A DNA stretch of 64,000 nucleotides. It comes from Brucella rhizosphaerae. Lineage in GTDB: Bacteria > Pseudomonadota > Alphaproteobacteria > Rhizobiales > Rhizobiaceae. Each line of letters opens with the position of its first letter. Position 1 is the first letter of the stretch. Position numbers and translations under genes: made by a program. Where the stretch lies: contig NZ_NNRK01000021.1 in assembly GCF_002252475.1 (NCBI RefSeq), forward strand, positions 1 to 64,000, in the 5' to 3' direction. Under the pieces are notes generated by a model. It had not been told where the DNA came from. It was given only the letters and a program-made list of their open reading frames with translations, and ran no database searches. Below are positions 1 through 9,237 of this stretch, in pieces.

Positions 1-48
1 GACAGCTATGCCCTCAAAGCAACAATCGGCTTCAGAACAAAGTGGTGA
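1..48 (+). CDS. C-terminus of an outer-membrane protein (partial)
   Basis: Frame 1 is open from the window edge to a TGA at 46-48 and gives the last 15 residues of a protein ending ALKATIGFRTKW. Alternating hydrophobic residues and a terminal aromatic residue are the usual C-terminal signal recognised by the outer-membrane assembly machinery, so this is probably the last beta-strand of a porin or autotransporter. A strong hairpin lies 70 bases downstream on the same strand, as expected for a gene end. Almost the whole gene is outside the window, so the family cannot be named. Confidence 0.5.
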   Translation, partial: DSYALKATIGFRTKW

Positions 49-117
49 GAAGGCCGACATAACGGTCATTTGAACTCAACAGAGCGGAAAGCCACAAAGC
101 AAACACCAGAGCCTCCT

Positions 118-150
118 AAACCCATGGACCCATAACAGGGCCATGGGTTT
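118..150 (+). terminator. Intrinsic-type terminator hairpin
   Basis: A perfect 10-bp inverted repeat AAACCCATGG / CCATGGGTTT (118-127 and 141-150) with a 13-base loop, followed by a short T-rich stretch (ggatagtttt). It follows the partial outer-membrane gene ending at 48 and probably ends its transcript. Confidence 0.6.
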
Positions 151-598
151 GGATAGTTTTAAGCATTACGCCTAATGGATTTTTGCCTCAAGTTTGCTGG
201 CACCACCATCGATGTTAGCGCATTGAAAAGATACTTATCGCGGATGTACGCCGGAACCCTCGAAAAATTCCATCGTCCACAACGAACAACTGCAATTACG
301 AATTCTCCAACAACGGGACCGAATGCTTCATGATCCGGTTGAGTTCTGTTGCGATAAAGAAATATTATTATTTCACGGAACTCTAGGATAAGATATCCTG
401 GGAAATGGATCTAGTCGTGTATATCACGTACATTGGCAAGGTATATATAATCTATCAACGGCGACTGCTGTGGCTATGAGCGCTGCAAGCCATTGATGTC
501 AAATCCAACAACGATCTTGTCAATTATGAGAAGACGTAAGTGCCGCCCGTCAGGTCTGCATAAACATCCGCGTTCCATTTTCAGTTCAACGCCTGAAC
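151..598. other. Intergenic stretch, no gene recognised
   Basis: No reading frame with recognisable protein character on either strand. An open frame beginning at 493 overlaps the antisense side of the resolvase remnant and looks like chance. The stretch is probably degraded mobile DNA continuous with the remnants at 599-842. Confidence 0.4.
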
Positions 599-696
599 CT
601 TGCATGGGCTTGATCAAGTCCGGGCCTTGCTCGGTTTGTACCGGTAAAGCCTACATCTGTATAAATGCGATCTGTCATGACACCAAGTTTCAACAA
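599..696 (-). pseudogene. Serine resolvase remnant
   Basis: The minus strand encodes about 32 residues containing GVMTDRIYTDVGFTGTNRA followed by RPGLDQA. This is the characteristic stretch after the catalytic N-terminal half in Tn3-type resolvases (D-R-I-Y-x-D-x-G-x-T-G-T-N-R-x-R-P-G-L). There is no start, no catalytic serine region and no C-terminal helix-turn-helix; in-frame stops follow. It is a fragment left by a transposon, abutting an IS6-type fragment upstream on the same strand. Confidence 0.6.
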
Positions 697-842
697 GGAA
701 TAGGGCACGGCGACGGATTGTACTGGCACAGGCGCCTCCGAATTTCCCAACCCATTCGCGCACTGTCCTATGAGTGACGATGATTCCTCAATAAGCTAGC
801 AAATCCTCAACAATGCGAAAGCTTAGGGAAAGCGAAAATTCG
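697..842 (-). mobile_element. IS6-family transposase remnant
   Basis: The minus strand contains a degraded stretch resembling the N-terminal part of IS6-family transposases (roughly H-R-T-V-R-E-W-V-x-K-F-G). The same DNA, clearly similar but not identical, occurs on the plus strand at about 23940-24070, including the shared segment around ggatttgctagc and atcgtcactcat. No ends or complete reading frame can be identified. Confidence 0.5.
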
Positions 843-1132
843 ACCATACGGCATCCGCAATGTTTCAATTGGAAAACAATGACAGTGATAAACGAGGCGC
901 CAGGGTCGATCATTCCCTTTTACCTCCGATTTCTTTACGCCACAATTAAAGTTCCAATGCCAACGTAGGGCAGATTATCGGCCCTCTCATGGCAGATGCA
1001 TTATACCCAAGAACTGCATCTTTCGATAGCTCGCTCATGGTCGCGGCTGTTGCTCTTGTCATTGGGTCTATCCTCTGTCTCGCTCCGCCAGCGCGGTCAT
1101 TGACAAAAGCTGCCCCAAGCTAAGCACAGCCG
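843..1132. other. Intergenic stretch downstream of the giant gene
   Basis: No coding frame or clear hairpin was recognised. It holds the 3' flank of the minus-strand gene ending at 1133; no convincing T-tract terminator is visible for that gene. Confidence 0.35.
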
Positions 1133-4100
1133 CTAATTTTGAACCCGCGATGAACGAAGAGCCTGAACCGTATGATGCAGACCACTGCCATGCGCTCCTT
1201 TAAACCACCAGACATCCCCATCGCGGATGTCGGTCTGTAAGGTTTTCTGGAGTTGATCAAGTGTTTCAAAGTGGTGCCCCCGTTGCGCTTCAGGTAATTC
1301 CTTCCAGAACTCGCCGTAAGCCTGACCAACCGCATAGACCTGTTCAATGGGAAGGCCGGCAATAACATGCGCAAGACGTGTATGGATCGCTGTTGAATTT
1401 TGTCCAAGCTCAAGCATTTCACCCAAAACCAGAACGCGACGAGATGCTTTCATTTCGGCGGCGAGCGCTTCAGCTGCGGCTAACATTGCTATCGGCGCTG
1501 CGTTGAAAGCATCGTCAACGATCATCGCTTTGCCGCCCGACAATGCAGAGACATAGAATGGTAGTCCACGACCAGCGGGTGGAGACCAATTCTCCAGTAT
1601 CTTCGCTGCAGTCCGCCAATCCTCACCTGCCGCTGCTAAACAGGCCAAAGTTCCAGCAACATTGACAGCCTGATGTCGCGCACCAGGAATTAGCTTAAGC
1701 TTTAATTGTTCATTGCCAATTTTATATTCGGCTGCGCCAGACGAAGAATCAAAGTCAGTCAGCCTCCAGTCGGCAGATTCGTGTGCTCCATAGGTGATAA
1801 TTTTCACCCCTTTACGCTCCGCATGTCCCCTTACACGTTCATAAAGTGCCGTGTCACGGCAGATCACGGCAGTACCATCCGGTTCTAGTGCGCGGATCAC
1901 GGCGGACTTGGCGTCTGCAATGCCTTCGATCCCGTTAAAAGCTTCCAAATGCGCTTCAGAAATGTTGGTCACTATTGCAATGTTTGGCCTGAGCACGGGT
2001 GCCGATCGTGTTGCGTGTCCGACAGCAACTTCCTGAACAAGATGACTATGCTCGGGCTTGAGCGCTGTCATTGTGCGCATAACCCCCATGAACATGTTCT
2101 GATTGCCGGTTGTACCCAATATTCCTTGATCAGCATGTAATCTGCTAAGGGTGGACAGCAACATGCTATTGACGCTCGACTTGCCCGCACTTCCCGTAAC
2201 GGCAAAGCAAGTGCCTTTAAAAGCGTCACGACGCATACCTGCAAGTGCTTTGGTGGTGTGCGACCATCTCTGATCATGAATATGCGGCACATCCGAAAGC
2301 GGCGGCTCAGGAACGATCCCTATCGTTGCGACGATAGATGCTTTGTGCTTTTGCAACTGCGCTTGTGTCAGTCCCATAGGACCGTCTTCGGTTTGAACAA
2401 TTGCAACTGATTGATCGTTCAACGTTTCAACCGAAAATGAAATAGCATTAAACTTGACCGCATCATTGCTTTCGGACAGTCCGCTACCCGGACCTAATAG
2501 CCGCCTGATTTCTCCCAACGTCGAGGACATTGGTTGGCTATTCTTTACCGGTTTAGCCGCATCTCTCAAAAGATCGCACACACTTCCAAAATCGGAATCG
2601 CGACGAGAACCTTTTACAAGCACAACATCATCTCGTTCCAATATCGGATAGAGGAACTGAGCCAATTCCTTAGCCGTAGAAAAATGCGGCCCGAGGATGC
2701 TTATGGGCAGTTTCTCACGCAGAAAACGCATTTCATCGCCATGAGTGAGAACGATCCTCGGATTCGCCGTAAGCAATGGCTCTGCAAGGCTCTCGTGGAG
2801 CTGCTTACCCATCTCTCCCAAGTGTACAATGCGCCCAAGAACCGCAATTTTACGACCCTTGTTAGCCGGCGTGATATTTTCCAGAACCGATATCGCATTG
2901 AGCATCGAACTGACTTCGGCATTCCAGCTATCATCAATGATTGTTGCCACGCCGCTGGAAAGAAGCGGAAGCGAAAAACGCTGCAGTCGACCCGTCTGCA
3001 CGGCCAACCCCATCAGGCTGTTTGTCATCCTGGTAACGTCATGACCCATTGCATAAAGGACGCAAAGTGCTGACATCGCGTTCGTAATCATGCCATTTCC
3101 CGGCAATGGAATTTCCAGAACCCCTTCCGATCCATCAGGGGTGCGGAAGCGTATCGTACTGGCTTCAGCATTCATCTGCCGGTCGATGATACGCATTGTG
3201 GCGCGCGCGCTCTCGCCGAAAATAATGATTTTCTTCGCATGATCGCTAGCTTTGGCCAGAATATCATCAAAACACGCCAGATGATCGCCGATAACAGCCA
3301 CGGCTTGTCCGGTCAGCCCATCAAAAATTCTGGATTTCCATTTTGCAACATCGCTAAGAGATTTAACCCGGCGATCGGACTGAGACATTCCTATTTCGGT
3401 CACCAGAGCAATTGTTGGCTCAATGAGGCGCGTGACCGGGCCTCTTTCCATCCAAAGCGCGCTTTGGGCGATTTCCACAATTGCAGCTTTGTGGTCGAGC
3501 GACAGATTTGCAAACAGTGCGGGTGCACCAACCCGTGAATTGTAATTATCGTAGCTGGAGAGTATTTTTTGATCTCGTCCAAGCATCTCACGGATCATGC
3601 TGACGGTCGTTGATTTTCCAACAGTTCCCGTTACCGCGATGACATCATTTTTGTATCGCTTGCGCGCGGCAATGCCCAATTCAATCAATGCTTTGATGGG
3701 ATCTGCGACTTGCAAAAGTGGAAAATCGTGCGAAAGGCCAGGAACCGGCTTGGTGACGATTGCGCCCGCAAATGCAGCTTCATTTTTTACGAGCAAGCTG
3801 TGCGTGTCCATACCGGATCGCTTCGTGGATGAATATTGTTCATGAAAAGCAAGGTGTTCAAATTCCGACGCGATATAAAGTGTTGGTCCGTCGACGAATT
3901 TTTGATGTGTGAGACCCCGTATAACGGAGCGGACAAACCAGTTGGGAGGTGGTGCCACAAGCCACTTTCCGCCTGTGACTGTGGCCAGCTGACCGGCTGT
4001 CCATGTCTGGCCCGATAAGCAATCATCAATGCTGTCGTCATGCTGCTGCCGGTAAATTCTTGAGCTGGATGCAGCCACCACTGGCTGCTTCACAACTGGT

Positions 4101-7100
4101 GTCGGAAGATTGGGGACGGCGAGCTGAATATTAAACGGCAGCGCAACCGGAGCCACCTCATAGGTTTTCGACACGATACCGAGAGTTAGTTGCAGATCGA
4201 CATTCTCCCAATCCTTCAAATAAGGAGGACGTAAACCATAGAAATCCCGGTAAATCTGGCCCGGCTTCCATGAAGTAGTTGGAGCAATCCAGTCACACGG
4301 ATCGTGATCCATGGAACGCCCCCAGGGGCGCATTCGTGTGGGCTCTAAAGGGACTGCCTGAATGTCAAGCCGAACGTCCTCATCGATAAAACTATCAGTG
4401 CACCAGAACGTCTCAACCCAGAGCATCCGTCGGTCGGTAAATTTTTGCGGTGAAACGCGAGCACCCAATAAGGTCAACGGGCCAATTTGAACCGGAGGAA
4501 TACGCGCATCATCTGGTACTTCGTCCGGGTTCCAGCATTTATCGAGTTCGCAGGTAAGAGCCTCTGGCAGGCAATGTTTCTCACTCACTGGGGTAACTCG
4601 ATCAGTAACAATTTTTGGCGTCGCTCGCGTTTCTGGTGAAAGATGCACAATGCCTTGCCCTGATGCACTTACCTGCATTTGTGTGCCTGCATTCAAGCAT
4701 TGCGTTGCAAACTCCTGCGCGGCTTTGCATGCCTCCTGGCCCTCCAGCTGCCGTGTTGTACCAAAGCCACCGCTAAGCGGTGTAAAGATGACGGTCTCAA
4801 CACCATTGGAACTTAGCTCCAGCGAAAACAGTCCCGATTTCGTCGGCTTGCTCTGAATGGCATCAAACAAAAAATCGCCCGCATCGTGGATAATCGGGCG
4901 GCCACTATAAATTTCGACAGCTTGAAGCAGATGTGCTGATGCACCCAATACAGCATCGGCACCCGCCTCTATAATCGCGTGGCCCACCGCTACTTCATCA
5001 GCCGATGGCTCCGCTCTCAGATTGTCACCCCAGTGGACCGCAACAAGCACTACGTGTGCTTGCTTACGAGCATCGTTGATCCTTGGCGCCAGCATGTCGA
5101 GCCAGGCTTGGGGATTACTCAAAGACAAATATGCCGAGCCCGCGGTATCTTCTGTTGCGGCAAACCGATGTTGCGTCGCATCGACAGAAAATATTGCGGC
5201 CTTCAGATCTCCCACCTGTTTGATGACAGGAGTGAAAGCAGCATTCCGGGTTTCCCCCGTGCCGACTGATGAGATACCCACTTGCTTCAAGAACCCGGCC
5301 TGCTGCTGCAATGCCTGCGGCCCATAATCCCCGCTGTGATTATTCGCGGTGGCAACCAAATCAATTCCCGCCCAGGTCAGGATTTCGAGCATTTGCGGCC
5401 GTGCTCGATAATAATATGGACCGCCTTCGCCTTTGTTGACACCTTGTTCGCCAAGCGTTGAGACGACACACTCCAAATTGATTATCCGAAGATCCGCTTT
5501 TTCAAGTTGCGGAATGTTCAATATATTCCCGACACCCAGTTCACTGAGCCGGTAATGCTGGCGGCGCCCAAGGTTAACGTCGCCACCCCAGGCAACAATT
5601 GGCCCCTTCGGATCAAAAGCATCCGCTAGTCCGACTGCGGCGTCCGATGCCCAGGGAGCCTTCCAATCAGAAAGTTTCAACCGATAATGTCGATAGGCGA
5701 TCAGCCCGGAAAGATAATGTTCCACATCGTCAATACGCACACGAAATGCGTGGTGGCGGATGAAGAAGCTTCCAGCTATTCGGGCCGGATTAGCAAAAAA
5801 CATAGCGATCTCGGGCCAGAAGTGCCCGTTCATGAGATAATGAGCGCGAGTTTCAAGCGCTGTGTAAAATTTTTTCTTATCGATGGTCGCCACAAGGTCG
5901 CTCAGCGAGCTGTCTGCTTCGAGCCGCGCAATCATTTGCTGCGCTGCCATCATAAGCTCCAGCAAAGTCGGAAAAGTGGTAATCCGTTCTGTCACGAAAT
6001 CCAGATAGTCGGCAAAATTCTTCAGCCCAAACTCATAATAGCGACGCTCGGGTTTGTATCGCGTCAGTTCGTTAACCGCATAAGCAAGCCAATGATCGTG
6101 GGCTTTCCAGTGATCGGCCTCAATAAAATAATCGACGGCTCGTTCAACGCAATTCAGCCATCTTGGATCTTTGGTAAGCGCATAAAGCCGCAACAATCCG
6201 AAGGCGGCTTCACCATCATAATAAATGGTTCTGAAGTGTGCTTTCACGTCTAATGTGGGATACTGTAGAACATGGGCGAACTGTCCTGTCGCAGGATTTT
6301 GCATGAGACAAATCGCAAGAGCCAACTGTTCAAGAAGGGCATGATAGCGCGACGTCTGATGAAGCTCGCTATACTTCACGAGAGCCAACAAACAGACCGC
6401 ATTCCCGCCCAGCTTCACCTCGTCTTGGGCATCAACAAGGACGGTGATTTCCTGCCCCTCATGTAGGACAGTTTTAATCAACTTTTCAGTTAGGTACGAA
6501 AGGCCGCGTTCAATGGCTTCTCCAAGCCCATCGTCACGCGTGACCTCATAGGCTTCAATCATCGCGTATAGTGAGCTCGCATGGCGCAACGCATTGTAAG
6601 TCTTGATTTCACGATCAAAACAAGGATGCCAACCATAGATGAAGCGGCCAGTCTCCTGCGTCTGCGAAGCAAGATAACGACTACCTCCCGCGATCAACTC
6701 ATCAATATCTTTTAATTCAAGTGTTTCTATATTTCGGCGACTGCAATTCTGCCCCTGTCCCTCAATCTTATAGATCGTGGGCTCACCAGATGTGAGGAAC
6801 ACGCCCCGCGTCGAAAAGCGAAATACAGTATCTTCATCTGAGATTGAAAATTTATCTTCGCCGTGGCGGAGTTTTAGATACCGGTCAAAGTTTGCAACAT
6901 TAAAGACGCCGCTTACGGTGTCTCCGCCGCCATAGAGAACGGCATTCGCATTAATTTCCGTCTCAAGCAGGGCAATGTGGAACTGCCGATCAAACGAAAT
7001 ACCAAATCTGAAATAGTTGCGTTTGGTGGCTTCGATCTCTGACTTCAGCTTTTGCCAACTAAGAGCTTCCACACTGTTTGGCCATTCGATACGCAGCCAT

Positions 7101-7327
7101 TCGATTTCAAACGAATTGCGTAGCCACGCTTGCGTTGCTTTTTCTATGAGCGCTTTCCAACAATCTTCTATGCTTGTGGCCGAAGCGTTAACTGTTATCG
7201 CCCGACGCTTTCCGTCAGTCATGGAGAGAAAGAGTACGTAAGAGGGAGCATCTCCAGTTAAAGGTACGATATTTGTGAAAACCGCTTGCGTGGCGCGTTC
7301 TATCAGATCCACAAACTTATCTTGCAT
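1133..7327 (-). CDS. Giant fusion: helical domain + CapA phosphoesterase + two MurF-like ligases
   Basis: A single uninterrupted frame of 2064 residues with a good ribosome site (GGGGAAGAG) before the ATG at 7327. Residues 1 to about 560 are not recognised with certainty; the W-H-P-x-x-D motif near a run of helices suggests an alpha/alpha-toroid fold of the kind found in glycosidases and epimerases. Residues about 575-880 are CapA/PgsA-like (GGDVNLGR, the metal-site stretch ATANNHSGDYG, then HWGDN). Residues about 1115-1590 form a MurF-like ligase with P-loop TGTVGKST near residue 1230, and about 1600-2064 a second one with TGSAGKSS near 1708. CapA proteins and Mur-type ligases (CapB) together make poly-gamma-glutamate in other bacteria, so synthesis or attachment of an amide-linked polymer is inferred. 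No signal peptide is evident, although CapA is normally extracytoplasmic. The gene stands alone, with no exporter nearby. Domain calls for CapA and Mur are strong; the product is unknown. Confidence 0.85.
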   Translation of the reverse strand: MQDKFVDLIERATQAVFTNIVPLTGDAPSYVLFLSMTDGKRRAITVNASATSIEDCWKALIEKATQAWLRNSFEIEWLRIEWPNSVEALSWQKLKSEIEATKRNYFRFGISFDRQFHIALLETEINANAVLYGGGDTVSGVFNVANFDRYLKLRHGEDKFSISDEDTVFRFSTRGVFLTSGEPTIYKIEGQGQNCSRRNIETLELKDIDELIAGGSRYLASQTQETGRFIYGWHPCFDREIKTYNALRHASSLYAMIEAYEVTRDDGLGEAIERGLSYLTEKLIKTVLHEGQEITVLVDAQDEVKLGGNAVCLLALVKYSELHQTSRYHALLEQLALAICLMQNPATGQFAHVLQYPTLDVKAHFRTIYYDGEAAFGLLRLYALTKDPRWLNCVERAVDYFIEADHWKAHDHWLAYAVNELTRYKPERRYYEFGLKNFADYLDFVTERITTFPTLLELMMAAQQMIARLEADSSLSDLVATIDKKKFYTALETRAHYLMNGHFWPEIAMFFANPARIAGSFFIRHHAFRVRIDDVEHYLSGLIAYRHYRLKLSDWKAPWASDAAVGLADAFDPKGPIVAWGGDVNLGRRQHYRLSELGVGNILNIPQLEKADLRIINLECVVSTLGEQGVNKGEGGPYYYRARPQMLEILTWAGIDLVATANNHSGDYGPQALQQQAGFLKQVGISSVGTGETRNAAFTPVIKQVGDLKAAIFSVDATQHRFAATEDTAGSAYLSLSNPQAWLDMLAPRINDARKQAHVVLVAVHWGDNLRAEPSADEVAVGHAIIEAGADAVLGASAHLLQAVEIYSGRPIIHDAGDFLFDAIQSKPTKSGLFSLELSSNGVETVIFTPLSGGFGTTRQLEGQEACKAAQEFATQCLNAGTQMQVSASGQGIVHLSPETRATPKIVTDRVTPVSEKHCLPEALTCELDKCWNPDEVPDDARIPPVQIGPLTLLGARVSPQKFTDRRMLWVETFWCTDSFIDEDVRLDIQAVPLEPTRMRPWGRSMDHDPCDWIAPTTSWKPGQIYRDFYGLRPPYLKDWENVDLQLTLGIVSKTYEVAPVALPFNIQLAVPNLPTPVVKQPVVAASSSRIYRQQHDDSIDDCLSGQTWTAGQLATVTGGKWLVAPPPNWFVRSVIRGLTHQKFVDGPTLYIASEFEHLAFHEQYSSTKRSGMDTHSLLVKNEAAFAGAIVTKPVPGLSHDFPLLQVADPIKALIELGIAARKRYKNDVIAVTGTVGKSTTVSMIREMLGRDQKILSSYDNYNSRVGAPALFANLSLDHKAAIVEIAQSALWMERGPVTRLIEPTIALVTEIGMSQSDRRVKSLSDVAKWKSRIFDGLTGQAVAVIGDHLACFDDILAKASDHAKKIIIFGESARATMRIIDRQMNAEASTIRFRTPDGSEGVLEIPLPGNGMITNAMSALCVLYAMGHDVTRMTNSLMGLAVQTGRLQRFSLPLLSSGVATIIDDSWNAEVSSMLNAISVLENITPANKGRKIAVLGRIVHLGEMGKQLHESLAEPLLTANPRIVLTHGDEMRFLREKLPISILGPHFSTAKELAQFLYPILERDDVVLVKGSRRDSDFGSVCDLLRDAAKPVKNSQPMSSTLGEIRRLLGPGSGLSESNDAVKFNAISFSVETLNDQSVAIVQTEDGPMGLTQAQLQKHKASIVATIGIVPEPPLSDVPHIHDQRWSHTTKALAGMRRDAFKGTCFAVTGSAGKSSVNSMLLSTLSRLHADQGILGTTGNQNMFMGVMRTMTALKPEHSHLVQEVAVGHATRSAPVLRPNIAIVTNISEAHLEAFNGIEGIADAKSAVIRALEPDGTAVICRDTALYERVRGHAERKGVKIITYGAHESADWRLTDFDSSSGAAEYKIGNEQLKLKLIPGARHQAVNVAGTLACLAAAGEDWRTAAKILENWSPPAGRGLPFYVSALSGGKAMIVDDAFNAAPIAMLAAAEALAAEMKASRRVLVLGEMLELGQNSTAIHTRLAHVIAGLPIEQVYAVGQAYGEFWKELPEAQRGHHFETLDQLQKTLQTDIRDGDVWWFKGAHGSGLHHTVQALRSSRVQN

Positions 7328-7893
7328 GCTCTCTTCCCCATTATGCTTAAACTACGTTAAAAGGGCATTGAACCTTCCGAATATTATTATTTGTCTTTCA
7401 GGTTGCCGTTGTCACAAACTGTTCACCAGATTTTATTCCATCTTTTGACATATTAGCCAACGAGAAAGCTTCCATTATAAATAAAATAATAACGTTACAC
7501 TGATTTTTGGCGTGTCGACATGAGAGGTAAGTTTGTAGAAAACGAACTACACGCCCCGAATTAACGCAAACACATCAGCGCTGCTTCTGGATTTGATATG
7601 GGAACACGAAGTGACCATCTCTGTTATTTAGATCAATTTGCTAATGTTCGATGCTCGGACCGACAAAAGCCAAGATCGTAGACTGTGCTGCGGAGTTATT
7701 TGCCAAGCATCGCTTTGCACATACATCACTGCAACAATGAACATGATCTGGAACTGTCGTTGCAGCACAGGTCAATTCCCGGAAAAAACATCTAGAAACA
7801 ACATAATTTTGAGCATTTGATTCCAATCAATGCCGCTCAGGCCCAACTTCCCCATACCCTTGAATATTCCTACATCTTTGGGGGCTGAGGCAC
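7328..7893. other. Intergenic region with a decayed regulator fragment
   Basis: Upstream sequence of both the minus-strand fusion gene and the plus-strand cytochrome genes, so it must hold promoters for both. The segment next to 7327 is AT-rich. Apart from the TetR-like fragment at 7651-7740 no coding sequence is recognised. Confidence 0.4.
7651..7740 (+). pseudogene. TetR-family regulator N-terminal remnant
   Basis: ATG at 7651 opens a 29-codon frame reading MLGPTKAKIVDCAAELFAKH and continuing RFAHTSLQQ before a TGA at 7738. This matches the first helix and start of the helix-turn-helix of TetR regulators (K-x-x-I-x-x-A-A-x-L-F-x-x-x-G-x-x-x-T-S-x-x-x-I). The rest of the gene is absent, so it is a decayed fragment. 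Confidence 0.5.
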
Positions 7894-9237
7894 ATGAAAC
7901 TGATTTGGAAAGCGGGAATTGCGGGCGCTGGCGCACTGGCCACAGCATGGCTCTTTGCGCTTTCGACACCCTATTGGCTGACACCCAGGCAGGAACAAGC
8001 CGTAAATATCAGCGACAAAGATCTAGTCGCCAGAGGTGAATACGTTGCTCATGCAGGCGACTGCGCAGCATGTCATAGCGCACCCGGGGGCAAAGCCTTT
8101 GCAGGTGGCTTGGGAATGCAAACTCCGCTGGGTACGATTTATTCGACCAACATCACGCCCGATAAAGAAACGGGTATTGGTAACTATAGTTATGCCGACT
8201 TTGAACGTGCTGTACGGCAGGGCGTGCGCAGGGACAACGTTCATCTTTATCCCGCGATGCCATTCGTTTCCTACACCGTCGTCAATGATGACGATATGAA
8301 AGCACTTTACGCGTTCTTCATGTCGAAAGTGGACGTAGTCAAGCAGGAAAACCAGTCAAGCACCTTGCCCTGGCCGACCAATATGCGCTGGCCGCTTGCT
8401 TATTGGCAGTTGTTTTTCGGCAATTCCCGTTCGTTCGAAATTTCCGCCGATACCGATCCGGTTGTTGCTCGGGGCGCATATCTGGTCGAGGGCCTTGGTC
8501 ACTGCGGCGCATGTCATACACCGCGTGGCCTGGCATACGAAGAAACCGCTGTGAAGAATGATCCGAAGGGCAAGTTCCTCTCCGGCTCCGTACTCGAAGG
8601 CTGGTATGCGAAAAATTTGCGCGATCAGGATACGGGGCTTTCCACCTGGGCGGAAGACGAGATCGTAACCTTCCTCAAAACCGGACGTACTGAGCGAACA
8701 GCTGCATTCGGCTCTATGGCCGACGTTGTTCAACACTCAACCCAGTATCTTGAGGAAGAGGATTTACATTCGATTGCTCGTTATCTGAAATCACTTCCAC
8801 CCAGTGAAGGACGCGAACGACAGTGGAAGCCGAAGGAAGATGTCACGACAGCTGCGCTTAAATCCGGCGATTTCAGTGCGCCAGGTGCCTTGTCTTATGT
8901 CGAACAATGTTCGGTCTGTCACCGTATGGACGGTAAGGGTGCTCCACGCATCTATCCTGCACTTGCAGATAACTCCATCGTTTTCGCAGACGATCCAAGT
9001 TCGCTCATTCAGGTTACGCTGACTGGCGGCAGAACGCCTGAGACCCCCAAGGACAAAATGGCTTTCACAATGCCCGGCTTCGCTAATCTACCAAACTGGC
9101 AGGTCGCTGAGATCCTCAACTTCGTCCGCAATGGCTGGGGCAATCATGGCAGCACCATCACAGAGCAGGATATCGCGCGCATGCGACGCGAAATTGCTCA
9201 CAAGCCCGTTCACTATGTTCCGGAGAACAAGCAATGA
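7894..9237 (+). CDS. Triheme cytochrome c (alcohol/gluconate dehydrogenase cytochrome-subunit type)
   Basis: 447 residues with an N-terminal hydrophobic segment (about residues 5-25, signal or anchor) and three CxxCH haem sites: CAACH near residue 55, CGACH near 206 and CSVCH near 345. Three-domain architecture and length are typical of the membrane-associated cytochrome subunits of flavin- or PQQ-dependent periplasmic dehydrogenases, which pass electrons to ubiquinone or an oxidase. No dehydrogenase subunit is adjacent; the only partner is the diheme cytochrome whose start codon overlaps this stop (ATGA, 9234-9237). A GAGG stretch just before the ATG can serve as ribosome site. Confidence 0.85.
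   Translation: MKLIWKAGIAGAGALATAWLFALSTPYWLTPRQEQAVNISDKDLVARGEYVAHAGDCAACHSAPGGKAFAGGLGMQTPLGTIYSTNITPDKETGIGNYSYADFERAVRQGVRRDNVHLYPAMPFVSYTVVNDDDMKALYAFFMSKVDVVKQENQSSTLPWPTNMRWPLAYWQLFFGNSRSFEISADTDPVVARGAYLVEGLGHCGACHTPRGLAYEETAVKNDPKGKFLSGSVLEGWYAKNLRDQDTGLSTWAEDEIVTFLKTGRTERTAAFGSMADVVQHSTQYLEEEDLHSIARYLKSLPPSEGRERQWKPKEDVTTAALKSGDFSAPGALSYVEQCSVCHRMDGKGAPRIYPALADNSIVFADDPSSLIQVTLTGGRTPETPKDKMAFTMPGFANLPNWQVAEILNFVRNGWGNHGSTITEQDIARMRREIAHKPVHYVPENKQ

Noticed and set aside
493-777. 94-codon plus-strand frame
   Set aside because: Antisense to the resolvase and IS6 remnants, no family features.
5687-6253. 188-codon open frame on the plus strand
   Set aside because: It lies antisense to the giant ligase gene, has no family features or ribosome site, and the minus-strand frame there shows strong protein character.
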